Under the pieces are notes generated by a model. The model saw nothing but the letters and a program-made list of their open reading frames with translations. It had not been told where the DNA came from and searched no databases. From positions 5,084,001 to 5,148,000 of the forward strand of contig NZ_CP120983.1 in assembly GCF_030719215.1 (NCBI RefSeq): a stretch of 64,000 nucleotides of DNA. Direction: 5' to 3'. Each line of letters opens with the position of its first letter. The stretch's first letter is position 1. Below, one piece after another: positions 25,052 to 33,224 of this stretch. The translations under genes and the position numbers were made by a program. This DNA comes from Streptomyces sp. Alt3. Lineage in GTDB: Bacteria; Actinomycetota; Actinomycetes; Streptomycetales; Streptomycetaceae.

Positions 25052-27249
25052 GAGGTCGCGTCCTCCCAGGACGGGTCGCTCCAGTAGGGGTCGGGCGGAG
25101 TGCGGGAAGCGTCGTCCCACACGAGTACGGGGGCCACCGCCTCCTCCCCGGAGTTGCCCAGCGTCCGCGCACGGTGTGCCCGGACGCGTTCGGGCAGGCT
25201 GCGGGGGTGGCCGTTGAGCATGAGTGCGGTGAGCTGGTCGATCCGGCGCGGTGAGTCGTTGCGGTCCCACAGCACGACGGGGATGCCGTGGGCCAGACAG
25301 ACGACCTGGAGCCTGGGCCGGTGCTCCGGGGCGCAGCCTATGGCCAGCCGGCCCGTCTGCTGGTCCTGGTGAAGGAGCTTGTACACGTGCTCCGGCTCGC
25401 TGTGCTCCGGCATGAGCCGGGCGAACCCTCCGGAGGGGAAGCCCACCGACCGCGTCTCCCAGGCCCTGAGCCTTTTCAACGACTGTGTGCGCAGTTCCGG
25501 ACACCGCACGACGACGGCGTACTCCACGCCCAGGACGGACGGGAAGCCGCTTTCCGAGTCGCCGTCGTCCCAGCGGTCCACAGGGAGGTCGAGGTCCTCC
25601 GGCTCGACGAGGAACTCGACCAGCGGGGAACTGCGCACCCGCACGGTGGCGGGGACCTCGCGCAGGAGGACGTCCTGGACCAGCCGGGCCACGTCCTGCG
25701 GCCCGCGCGGTTCGTCGTCCGCCAGCACCTGCCGCAGGGCGCCGTCCTGTCCGGTGCCGGGGTCGTACCAGATGATGCAGCGGTGCCCGCCCGACGGGTC
25801 CCTGTCGAGTCGCACGGTCAGACGCGGCTCGGCGGGTGTCGTGCGGGCCCGCCTGGCGCGGGCCCAGTCCTCCGCGTCGGTGCGTCGCGACAACAGGACC
25901 GACTCGTGCACGCCGGTCCTCTCCGCCACGGCCGCGACCCATTCGCGCAGCTCGCTCCGTTGCCCGGGCGCGGTGAGCGCGGCGACGTACTCCACCGCGG
26001 TGAGCAGGGCGGGCACGCGGTGCGGGGTGTCGGTGGACCCGCTGTCGCCCCAGTAGTTCTCCAGCGCGAGCACGAGATGCCGCACGGCGTCGTCCGGCTC
26101 GCCACGGAGTGTTTCGAGCGGCTCGTCCCAGAAGGTGGTGTTGACCAGTGCGTCGCGCGCCGCCTCTTCGAGGAGCCGCCCGGGCTCCCCGTCGAGCAGG
26201 GCCAGCAGGGAGGCGAGCTCCAGCGGCGTGAGGATGCCAGGGACCAGCGCACCCCGGCACAGCGAAAGCAGCTTCAGCGCCGTCTCACGCAGCGCGCGGG
26301 GCAGTTCGTCCGTGAGGACGGCGGCGGCTCGGGGCCGGGTGAGTACGAGATCCACGAGTGCGGCCACCGACGAGTCGGCCGCGGAACCGCCCGGCAGCCC
26401 GAGCGCCGAGAGCACCCGGTGGGTGTGGCGCAGACGCTGCTCCTCGTCCGGCAGGAGGTTCAGGATCACTGTGTGGAGCTTGTGCCGCAGGACCGGGGCG
26501 ACCGAACCGGGCGGGAGACTGCCGGTGTCGCTCCGCGCCGGGCCGACGCGGATCTCCAGTGCGGCCAGGAAGCGCTCGACGGTCTGCCACGGCGCGACGA
26601 TGGCCCGGCGCAGCACGTTCTCGCCGCGGAAGGGGCCGTCCGGTGGTGACATCACACCCAGCACGAGCCCGACCGAAGCCTGTTCCTTGTCGCACCACAG
26701 GGGCCCTCCGCTGTAGCCGGGGCCGATCGCGGCCCCACGCGGCGCGCCGTCGACGAATCCGTGGTCGTGCTGCACCGAGCCGACGCTGCTGTCCGCGTAG
26801 GTGAACGACGCGCCGTCGCCGTACCACGCACGGACCTCCTGGCCGCGGTCCATGTACCGCCAGGGCGCGGGCGCCGCGGGTGCCGAGGGCTCCTCCATGA
26901 GTTCCAGTACGGCCAGATCACCGCCCCACAACGGCTCACCGAGGATGACGGGGATGTCGGGGGCCCCCGCGCGGTGCGCGGGCTTCCACGCCACGAGCCG
27001 TGCGGCGAGGGCGGGCCGCTCGGGCGCGCACGGGAATCGCACCGGCAGGGAGGCGTTCTCCGGAGCCGGCCGGGCGAACATGGCACGGCCCAGGGCTTCG
27101 TTGACCACATGGGCGCAGGTGAGCAGCCGCCGCTCACCCACGTAGACGCCGCTGCCGACGATCCGGGCCGTGCCCGGGCTCAGGACCGACACCAGGGACA
27201 GCCGTGCGGCGTCCCTGTCGGACGCGCCACGATCGTCCCGTCCGCGCAT
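25048..27249 (-). CDS. Trypsin-like protease fused to VMAP-like C-terminal region
   Basis: 733 residues, no signal peptide, so cytoplasmic. Residues 20-235 form a trypsin-like domain with a complete triad: LLTCAHVVN (H47), GGDLAVLEL (D111), GPGYSGGPLW (S180). A helical middle (about 245-470) may be an effector-associated or linker domain. The C-terminal 250 residues (RLTVRLDRDPSGGHRCIIWYDPGTG...CLAHGIPVVLWDRNDSPRR) resemble the VMAP C-terminal domain of vWA-MoxR-associated proteins. The start is one base after the stop of the Trypco1 gene. Likely the effector: a protease unleashed when the MoxR/vWA partners sense a threat. The target is unknown. Confidence 0.88.
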   Translation of the reverse strand: MRGRDDRGASDRDAARLSLVSVLSPGTARIVGSGVYVGERRLLTCAHVVNEALGRAMFARPAPENASLPVRFPCAPERPALAARLVAWKPAHRAGAPDIPVILGEPLWGGDLAVLELMEEPSAPAAPAPWRYMDRGQEVRAWYGDGASFTYADSSVGSVQHDHGFVDGAPRGAAIGPGYSGGPLWCDKEQASVGLVLGVMSPPDGPFRGENVLRRAIVAPWQTVERFLAALEIRVGPARSDTGSLPPGSVAPVLRHKLHTVILNLLPDEEQRLRHTHRVLSALGLPGGSAADSSVAALVDLVLTRPRAAAVLTDELPRALRETALKLLSLCRGALVPGILTPLELASLLALLDGEPGRLLEEAARDALVNTTFWDEPLETLRGEPDDAVRHLVLALENYWGDSGSTDTPHRVPALLTAVEYVAALTAPGQRSELREWVAAVAERTGVHESVLLSRRTDAEDWARARRARTTPAEPRLTVRLDRDPSGGHRCIIWYDPGTGQDGALRQVLADDEPRGPQDVARLVQDVLLREVPATVRVRSSPLVEFLVEPEDLDLPVDRWDDGDSESGFPSVLGVEYAVVVRCPELRTQSLKRLRAWETRSVGFPSGGFARLMPEHSEPEHVYKLLHQDQQTGRLAIGCAPEHRPRLQVVCLAHGIPVVLWDRNDSPRRIDQLTALMLNGHPRSLPERVRAHRARTLGNSGEEAVAPVLVWDDASRTPPDPYWSDPSWEDATS

Positions 27250-27250
27250 C

Positions 27251-27619
27251 TCAGCTGTCCGTGGCGGACTGCTGTCCCAGGTGCCAGTTCGCGGTGACGG
27301 TCAGCGTCGCCTCGCCCGCCACACCCACGACACCCAGCTTGAGATCGTGCCCGATCCTGACGCCGAAACTGACCGAGATCTCGTCGGGCGAATCGGGCAC
27401 CGAGGCCGCCGTGTCACGGATCTGTTGGAGGAGGGGGACCAGCGGGGCCAGCACCCCCCGCAACGCGGTTCCGGCCACGGCTCCCAGCCGCGCGCCCCGG
27501 GCCACCGGCACGGAGGTGCCGAAGCCCGGTGCCGAGGTCTCGTCCGGAGAGGTTGCCGGGAACACCTGGAGCGCCAGGGCCGAACCGTCGTCGAATTCGA
27601 ATTCCATGAAGTCTGACAC
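27251..27619 (-). CDS. Trypco1-like small protein (CU044_2847 family)
   Basis: 122 residues, first gene of the protease operon: VSDFMEFEFDDGSALALQVFP..., ending GVRIGHDLKLGVVGVAGEATLTVTANWHL. The pattern of a short strand with FEFDDG and a C-terminal strand pair with GVxxGxxxKxGVVxxxGEATLTVTxxW is characteristic of the 'trypsin-co-occurring' domain 1 family, found almost only beside trypsin-like conflict proteases. Role unknown: possibly protease regulator or substrate. GTG 27619 has GAGAGG eight bases upstream; the internal ATG at codon 5 is an alternative. Confidence 0.85.
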   Translation of the reverse strand: MSDFMEFEFDDGSALALQVFPATSPDETSAPGFGTSVPVARGARLGAVAGTALRGVLAPLVPLLQQIRDTAASVPDSPDEISVSFGVRIGHDLKLGVVGVAGEATLTVTANWHLGQQSATDS

Positions 27620-27746
27620 GGAGCAATCCTCTCCCAACGGCCCTGTTATTAGGCTCGATTGGGAAAGATGATCCGCGGGACCGGCATGAGCGCGGGCGGC
27701 CGGACGGCTGCTGGCCCACTCCAGGGGCACCAGATACGGGAAGAGG

Positions 27747-27781
27747 ACCGGCCGGCAGGGTGATGGTCCCTGCCGGCCGGT
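27747..27781 (-). terminator. Hairpin terminator after mannanase gene
   Basis: ACCGGCCGGCAGGG and CCCTGCCGGCCGGT form a perfect 14-bp stem with a seven-base loop, 48 bases beyond the mannanase stop. The remainder of 27620-27828 shows no gene. Confidence 0.85.
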
Positions 27782-27828
27782 GCGGCGCTCGGGTCGGACG
27801 GGTGGCCCCGGCCGGTGCGGCGCGTGGG

Positions 27829-29505
27829 TCAGGCGGTCGTGCAGGCGGTGCCGCTGAGCGTGAACGCGGCCGGTGCCGTGTTCTTGGCTCCCTTGTTGCC
27901 GGTGAAGCCGACCGTGACCGAGCCGTTCACGGCGATCTGCGCCGTGTACGCGGCGGGGGCGACGCTGACCGTGGCTCCGCTCTGCGTGGGGGTCCCGCCC
28001 CACATGTTCGACACCGTCTGCCCGTCGGCGAAGCTGAAGCCGAGGTTCCAGCCGTTGACGGCGGCGGTACCGGTGTTGCGGATGGTGATCTCGCCCTGGA
28101 ACCCGCCGGGCCACTCGCCGACCACGCGGTATCCGACGGAGCAGCCCACGCCCGGCGTGGGCGTGGTCCGGTCGGTGGTGACGCTCACAGTGGCTGACCG
28201 TGTCGAGCGGTTGCCTGCGGCGTCGCGGGCGTAGACGGCGAACGAGTACGCCGTCTCCGCGGTGAGGCCGGTCACCGTGACGCTGTTGGTGGTGGAGGAG
28301 GCGACGGGGGTCTCGGTGGCGCCGTTGACGCGGACGACGTCGTACCCGGCGATGGCAACGTTGTCGGTGGCAGCGGTCCAGGAGAGGGTGGCTGAGGTGG
28401 CCGTCACCGCGGAGGCGGTCGGGGTGCCGGGGGCGGTCGGGGCCTGCGTGTCGCCCGGGGTGACGCCGCCGAAGACGGTCGCCTCCTTGGAGGTCTGCGC
28501 GATGCCGTTCGCGCCGTGGAAGATGCGCTCGCCCCAGGAGCTCAGCCGGCTCGGGTCGAAGTCGATGGCCAGGTCGAGGATCGGGTCGGTGTTGCCGCTC
28601 CAGGACCACGCCAGGTAGCCGAGGTCGAGCTGCTCGGCGGTGGCCATCATGGTGTCCTCGTCCGGGTCGCCCCACTGGTCGGCAGGGCCGCCGAACTCAC
28701 CGATGAGGATGGGCAGTCCGGCGTTCACGAAGGCGTTCAGGTAGTCGGTGACCGCCTGGGCCGTGTTGTAGACGCTGTACATGTGGATCGAGAAGATCAG
28801 GTTGCCTGTGGTGTCGGCGTCGTACACGGCCTGGGCGTTGGCGCGCATGACGCCCTGCCAGTCCTGGCCCCAGTTGGGCGCGTCCACCATGATCGTGTGG
28901 GCGAATCCCGCGCCACGCAGCTTCTGCACGGCGGCGGTCGTCGGCGCGGTCCAGCCGGCGGGGTCGGTGTTGCCCCAGGGCTCGTTGCCGATGTTGACGA
29001 TGACGTAGTCCTCCTGGCCCGCGAGGACGTCCTTGAGGCTGATCCAGTAGTCGGCCGCGTGGTCGAGGGTGCCGGCGGCGGCGTCCTCCCCGTATCCGGT
29101 GGTGTCGTGCACCTCCAGTACGCAGATCAGCCGGTTGGTCCTGCAGTCGGCGACGATGCCCGCGACCTCGGCCGGACCGTTCCGTGTCCAGCGGTGACCG
29201 TCGGAGAGGACGACGCGGACGGTGTTCGCGCCGAAGGCCTTGATGTCGGCCAGCGACTGCGTCTCGCCCGGGTACCAGGTGTGCGCGTGGTTGACGCCGC
29301 GCATGACGAAGTCGTTGCCGTTGCCCTCCAGCAGACGGCCGTCGCTGATGTGCAGGCCGGTCGCCGCGGCCTCCGCCTGCGCGGGCCTGGCCTGGGCCGC
29401 GGCCGGGCCGAGGGCGCCCAGCAGGACGACGCCGATGAGGGCGGCCATCGCCCTGAGGAGAAGGGCCGGGGGGCTCGTTCGTGCCGTGCTCGTTGCTGAT
29501 CTCAC
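27829..29505 (-). CDS. Secreted GH5 (subfamily 8-like) endo-beta-mannanase with FN3 and CBM2
   Basis: 558 residues. A signal peptide (ALLLRAMAALIGVVLLGALGPAAAQA) precedes a GH5 catalytic domain (about 50-335) opening GLHISDGRLLEGNGNDFVMRG and carrying VNHAHTWYPG, ICVLEVHDTTGYG, NIGNEPWGN (acid/base E175) and ILIGEFGG (nucleophile E270); these match actinomycete beta-mannanases closely. A fibronectin III domain (about 345-435) and a C-terminal family 2 carbohydrate-binding module (about 455-558, with conserved Trp) follow. It degrades mannan/glucomannan outside the cell. GTG 29505 has GGAG five bases upstream. A perfect CebR box 50 bases before the start predicts induction by cello-oligosaccharides. 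Confidence 0.94.
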   Translation of the reverse strand: MRSATSTARTSPPALLLRAMAALIGVVLLGALGPAAAQARPAQAEAAATGLHISDGRLLEGNGNDFVMRGVNHAHTWYPGETQSLADIKAFGANTVRVVLSDGHRWTRNGPAEVAGIVADCRTNRLICVLEVHDTTGYGEDAAAGTLDHAADYWISLKDVLAGQEDYVIVNIGNEPWGNTDPAGWTAPTTAAVQKLRGAGFAHTIMVDAPNWGQDWQGVMRANAQAVYDADTTGNLIFSIHMYSVYNTAQAVTDYLNAFVNAGLPILIGEFGGPADQWGDPDEDTMMATAEQLDLGYLAWSWSGNTDPILDLAIDFDPSRLSSWGERIFHGANGIAQTSKEATVFGGVTPGDTQAPTAPGTPTASAVTATSATLSWTAATDNVAIAGYDVVRVNGATETPVASSTTNSVTVTGLTAETAYSFAVYARDAAGNRSTRSATVSVTTDRTTPTPGVGCSVGYRVVGEWPGGFQGEITIRNTGTAAVNGWNLGFSFADGQTVSNMWGGTPTQSGATVSVAPAAYTAQIAVNGSVTVGFTGNKGAKNTAPAAFTLSGTACTTA

Positions 29506-29555
29506 TGCGACTCCAGAAAGTGGGTGCCGGGGGACGCAAACATCGGACGAGGACG

Positions 29556-29569
29556 TGGGAGCGCTCCCA
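29556..29569. promoter_or_regulatory. CebR operator (perfect 14-bp palindrome)
   Basis: TGGGAGCGCTCCCA is identical to the established CebR box that controls cellulose-utilisation genes in Streptomyces. It lies 51 bases upstream of the mannanase start codon, where a repressor would block transcription. Confidence 0.9.
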
Positions 29570-29633
29570 TAAAGCCATCTCGCCAGGGGCACGTCAAGAC
29601 ATCGCGCACAGTTCGACGCCCGGCCGCTCGCGG

Positions 29634-29686
29634 ACGGACGCTGCCCGGCCCCAGCACCGTCGGGTGCGGGACCGGACAGCGTCCGT
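29634..29686 (-). terminator. Long stem-loop after the lipoprotein gene
   Basis: ACGGACGCTG (29634-29643) pairs with CAGCGTCCGT (29677-29686), and inner CCGG/CCGG and GCACC/GGGTGC pairs extend the stem. It starts 26 bases past the stop of the 29712 gene. Confidence 0.7.
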
Positions 29687-29711
29687 CGGGCCTCGCCCGC
29701 GTGTCCTGCCG

Positions 29712-30398
29712 TCAGGCCTTGCTGGTGCAGATCGCGTCGTAGGGGCGGCCGGGGCTCGGGAAGAGCTCGATGGGGTTGTCCGCCTCCGCCGGGCACTCCT
29801 CGGATGTCTTGGTGAGGGCGAGGACCTTGTTCCCGCCGCTCGCGCAGGCGACTTCCTTCGCCCGGTCGTCCACGCAGTCGCCCACCACGAGCTGTCCGCC
29901 GCCCGCGCCCGCGTCGCCGGGGTGGTCGTCCGAGAGGTTGCGCCCGCAGATGGTCTTGCTGGGGAGGCCGGCGCTCGCGTCGCCGCCGAAGGACACCTTC
30001 ACCGAGATGATCTCGTCGGTCCCGGCGGGGCACTCGACGGCCCCGGCGAACATCTCGCCGTCCTTGACCTCCAGTGCCTTGATCGTGGCCTTGGGGTCGT
30101 CGCAGTCGAGGGCCTGGAAGCCGTCCTTCGACCGGCTCGTGTCCGGTCCGGCGCAGTCCCCGGCCTTCCAGTCCTTGGACGGTTGGCTGCCGCTGTTCGA
30201 CGAACCGTTGCGGTCCTTCGACGACCCGCTGCCGCTGTCCGAGAAGGGCCCGCACGCCGTGGTCGCCCCGAGCGCGAGGGTGAGCACCAGGACGCCCTTC
30301 GCGCAGTTGCGAAGAGCCGTACGCGCGCCGCGCGGCGACGGGGAGGCGGCGTCGCCGGAGCGGCTGTTCCGGGGTCTGGTGCTGCGGTGGAAGGTCAT
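29712..30398 (-). CDS. Putative secreted lipoprotein with repeated GDC modules
   Basis: 228 residues. A long basic N-terminus (MTFHRSTRPRN...ALRNCAKG) leads to a hydrophobic segment VLVLTLALGATTAC with an imperfect lipobox ending at Cys, then a Ser/Gly/Lys linker and two Cys-paired modules (KAGDCAGPDTS...ALDCDDP and VVGDCVDDRAKEVACASG) reminiscent of septum-formation-type extracellular domains. Function unknown. The ATG has AAGGAG four bases upstream. Confidence 0.75.
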   Translation of the reverse strand: MTFHRSTRPRNSRSGDAASPSPRGARTALRNCAKGVLVLTLALGATTACGPFSDSGSGSSKDRNGSSNSGSQPSKDWKAGDCAGPDTSRSKDGFQALDCDDPKATIKALEVKDGEMFAGAVECPAGTDEIISVKVSFGGDASAGLPSKTICGRNLSDDHPGDAGAGGGQLVVGDCVDDRAKEVACASGGNKVLALTKTSEECPAEADNPIELFPSPGRPYDAICTSKA

Positions 30399-30528
30399 GC
30401 TGCTCCTTGGATACCTGGCGTGTCCCGCACGGCATCCGCTGAATCCGCACGGTGGTTCGGGCGTGAGGACGGCCGGACCGCGCGGCGCGGTTCCCCGAGT
30501 CTGTGGAGTGTCTGTGAACGGCACGCAG

Positions 30529-30566
30529 ACCGGAACGGTGGCCGGAACGGAGACCGGAACGGGGCC
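30529..30566 (+). repeat. Three 12-bp tandem units (RCCGGAACGGNN)
   Basis: ACCGGAACGGTG, GCCGGAACGGAG and ACCGGAACGGGG follow each other, with a decayed fourth unit. They lie in the 314-base spacer 30399-30712 between the divergent lipoprotein and AAC(3) genes, which otherwise holds no recognisable gene. Confidence 0.75.
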
Positions 30567-30712
30567 GGATCCGGGCGGTGACGGCGGCGTCCTCCCGGCC
30601 CGCCGGGCCCGAGAGGGCGCCGCCGACCGGCGCTCCGGTCGGGCCGTGCCGCCGTCCGGCCCGACCGGCGACCGCCCGCCCCGCCGCCCCGGTGAGCGGT
30701 AGCGTCGCCTCC

Positions 30713-31600
30713 ATGGACCAACCACGCCCGGACCAGGCCGCCTTGCTCGCCCGTGCAGGCGGGCCCGTCACCCGGGGCCGGCTCGTCGGCGACCTGTGCG
30801 CGCTCGGGCTCACCGAGGGCGACACCGTGATGTTCCATACGCGGATGTCCGCCCTCGGATACGTCGTCGGCGGCCCCCCGGCCCTCATCGGTGCCCTGCG
30901 CGAGGCCGTGGGGGAGCGGGGGACCCTGATGGTGACGTGCGGCTGGAACGACGCCCTGCCGTACGACTTCTCCGACTGGCCGAGCCCCTGGCAGGACGCC
31001 GTACGGTCCGAACCCTTCGTGTACGACCCGGTGCTGAGCGAGGCGGACCACGACAACGGCCGTCTCCCGGAGGCCCTGCGCCGGTGGCCGGGCGCCGTCC
31101 GCAGCCGGCACCCCGACGTCAGCGTGGCCGCGCTGGGTGCGGCGGCCGCCGAGCTGACGGCCGACCACCCGTGGGACGACCCGCACGGTCCCGGCAGTCC
31201 GCTCGCCCGGCTCGTCGCCCTGGGCGGCAGGGTGCTGATGCTGGGCGCGCCCCTGGAGACCCTGACCCTGCTCCACCACGCGGAGGCGTTGTCCGACGTG
31301 CCGGGCAAGCGCTTCGTGGAGTACGAGCAGCCGGTCCTGGAAGGCGGGCGGCAGGTCTGGCGCCGCTTCCGTGACATCGACTCCTCGCAGGGTGCCTTCG
31401 ACTACTCCTCCGTCACGCCCGTCGGCCAGGACTCGTTCGAGACGATCGTCCGGGACATGCTGGCCACCGGCGCCGGGCGCCGGGGCAGGGTCGGCGCCGC
31501 CGACAGTCTGCTCCTGGAGGCGGGTGAGGTCGTGGAGTTCGGCCTCACCTGGCTCAGGGAGAAGCTGGGCGGCGCCCGCCAGGGCGTTTCGGATCAGTGA
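30713..31600 (+). CDS. Aminoglycoside 3-N-acetyltransferase family protein (AAC(3)-like)
   Basis: 295 residues of the antibiotic N-acetyltransferase family, which acetylates the 3-amino group of the deoxystreptamine ring using acetyl-CoA. Characteristic blocks: VTRGRLVGDLCALGLTEGDTVMFHTRMSALGYVVGG, GTLMVTCGWNDALPYDFSDWP, RLPEALRRWPGAVRSRHPDVSVAALG and GRVLMLGAPLETLTLLHHAEALSD. In AAC(3) enzymes the segment around RSRHP carries the catalytic His and Glu neighbours. No aminoglycoside biosynthesis genes are near, so it may be intrinsic, silent or act on another amine. There is no ribosome binding site; TAGCGT lies seven bases before ATG, suggesting a leaderless mRNA. Confidence 0.9.
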   Translation: MDQPRPDQAALLARAGGPVTRGRLVGDLCALGLTEGDTVMFHTRMSALGYVVGGPPALIGALREAVGERGTLMVTCGWNDALPYDFSDWPSPWQDAVRSEPFVYDPVLSEADHDNGRLPEALRRWPGAVRSRHPDVSVAALGAAAAELTADHPWDDPHGPGSPLARLVALGGRVLMLGAPLETLTLLHHAEALSDVPGKRFVEYEQPVLEGGRQVWRRFRDIDSSQGAFDYSSVTPVGQDSFETIVRDMLATGAGRRGRVGAADSLLLEAGEVVEFGLTWLREKLGGARQGVSDQ

Positions 31601-31683
31601 TGGGACCAGGGCCGCCGGCTGGCTGTCCGGGGTGAGGACGGCTGGTGGCCCCACGCGTACGAGTGAGCCGTACGATGCCTGCC

Positions 31684-31995
31684 GTGGACACCTCACGGGA
31701 CGACTTGGGATGCGGGCTCTGCGGGCAGGTTGTGGATGCCCGGCACGAGCAGCACCACGAGGAATCGGTCGTCGGTGCGGGGAGGCGTGTGGAGTACGTG
31801 GTGATCGGACTGCGCGGCGCCACTGCCCTCTACCACGCCGCCGATGAGCCCTCTCGGACCCGCAGGACCGGTGCCGCCGACCTGGCGAAGGCGCTGGGGG
31901 TCGACCTGCCCGATCTTCCTGGCCGCCATTACACGTGCTGGGAGGTGCCCGGGGAGTACGGCGGCGTCTTCCGGAGCGGCTTCGAGCCGGCCTGA
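31684..31995 (+). CDS. Small hypothetical protein
   Basis: 103 residues, VDTSRDDLGCGLCGQVVDARHEQHHEESVVGAG..., with an N-terminal CGLC pair and a C-terminal LPGRHYTCWEVPGEYGGVFRSGFEP. No family recognised. GTG 31684 was chosen because TACGAT lies eight bases upstream, fitting a leaderless transcript; ATG 31675 overlaps that box and is less likely. Codon usage is normal for the genome. It is followed after 21 bases by the truncated repeat copy B. Confidence 0.55.
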   Translation: MDTSRDDLGCGLCGQVVDARHEQHHEESVVGAGRRVEYVVIGLRGATALYHAADEPSRTRRTGAADLAKALGVDLPDLPGRHYTCWEVPGEYGGVFRSGFEPA

Positions 31996-32016
31996 CACGG
32001 CGGCCACACACCTGGC

Positions 32017-32089
32017 GTCCCTCCGCCTTGCGGTGCACCGCATCTGACGCCGCGCGCTGATCCACCGGAGATCACGGGACAGCCCTCAG
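32017..32089 (-). repeat. Truncated copy B of the 4671-4830 element
   Basis: Read on the minus strand it starts CTGAGGGCTGTCCCGTGATC and continues with TGGATCAGCGCGCGGCGTC, matching the first half of copy A with few differences. The second half and second terminal repeat are absent, so it is a deletion derivative. Both copies are preceded by CTGA. Confidence 0.8.
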
Positions 32090-32108
32090 CCCCGGACCCG
32101 CACGCCCC

Positions 32109-32975
32109 TCAGGCGGCGGACCGTTCCACGGGGATCCACAGCTCCGCGTCCGCCCGCTCCCCGTCCGGGGAGAGCCGGACGCTCAGGATCTCGGGCCCCG
32201 GCCTGCTTTCGTACGGGTTCGACGGGAACCACTGCGTGAACACGTCGCGCCACAGGTACTGGAGGGACTGCGGGAACGGTCCCGAGTGCTCGAAGACGGC
32301 CCACTGGCCGGCCGGGACGTCCAGGGCGTCCATGTCCTCGGGCACCTCGGCGCCGGTCACCACCCCGTGGTAGTAGTCGAGTTCGGTTCCCTCGGCCCGG
32401 CTCGGGTCGAGCTGGTCGCTGACCCCGACGATCCCGGCCGGCTCCTGGTCGGCGAGTGCCGTGATGCGGCGCATCACGTCCGGGCCGATGCCCCGGATGA
32501 AGCCGGCGATCGCCGGGTTCGCACCTTCATGGACGAGCGGTACGCGGGCCTTCCTGCCGACCACGCGGAAACCGGCCTTGTCCACGATCCTGTATCGCAT
32601 GCTGCTGGTCCCTTCGACGATGAGGCGGAAGGACATCCGTTGCTGGGAGTGCAGCGCCGCACCCGTGCGCCGGGCCTCGCCCGGACCCACGCCGTGCACG
32701 GCCCGGAAAGCACGGGCGAAGGCCTCGCCCGAGCCGTAGCCGTAGCGCGTCGCGATGTCGAGCAGCGTCCGCTCGCCGGCGAGCACCTCGGCGCCCGCCA
32801 CCGTCAGCCGTCTGCGCCGGACGTACTCCGACAGCGGGAGGCCCGCCAGCGCGGAGAACATGCGCCGGAAGTGGTACTCCGACGTCATCGCGACGCGTGC
32901 CAGGCCTGCCACGTCGAGCGGCTGGTCGAGATGCGACTCGATGTGCTCCATGGCCTGGTTCAGCCGTTCCAGCAT
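32109..32975 (-). CDS. AraC family regulator with GyrI-like effector domain
   Basis: 288 residues. Residues 1-105 are an AraC/XylS double helix-turn-helix (MTSEYHFRRMFSALAGLPLSEYVRRRRL and DIATRYGYGSGEAFARAFRAVHG). From about 115 follows a GyrI-like/AraC effector-binding domain (GFRVVGRKARVPLV...AGQWAVFEHSGPFPQSLQYLWRDVFTQWFPSNPYESRPGPE). Domain order is that of Rob/BltR-like multidrug-responsive regulators. ATG 32975 has GGAG six bases upstream. It is divergent from an MMPL transporter gene at 33225, a plausible target. Confidence 0.9.
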   Translation of the reverse strand: MLERLNQAMEHIESHLDQPLDVAGLARVAMTSEYHFRRMFSALAGLPLSEYVRRRRLTVAGAEVLAGERTLLDIATRYGYGSGEAFARAFRAVHGVGPGEARRTGAALHSQQRMSFRLIVEGTSSMRYRIVDKAGFRVVGRKARVPLVHEGANPAIAGFIRGIGPDVMRRITALADQEPAGIVGVSDQLDPSRAEGTELDYYHGVVTGAEVPEDMDALDVPAGQWAVFEHSGPFPQSLQYLWRDVFTQWFPSNPYESRPGPEILSVRLSPDGERADAELWIPVERSAA

Positions 32976-33224
32976 TCCGGACTCCTTCCCTGTCCTCACC
33001 CACGCTAGGAAGGGCCCACCCTGCCGGACCCGACATCCTGTGCCCGATGCGGTGGGGCCGGCCCGGTCCGCGCGGCGGGGCTCTCCTCATCCCGGGGGAC
33101 GACCGTGCTCCCCGCCTCGTGCGGACGCACCAGGCACAAGTGCCGGTAGGCGCATGACGCCGGGGACGCCCCGTTTCGCGAGTCTTGAGCAGTACCCCAC
33201 ATCGGATGCGGAGATCTCAGACTC

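Noticed and set aside
29506..31377. Upstream extension of the mannanase frame
   Set aside because: It runs antisense through the AAC(3) gene and across the lipoprotein gene, with no homology; a signal peptide and GGAG support GTG 29505.
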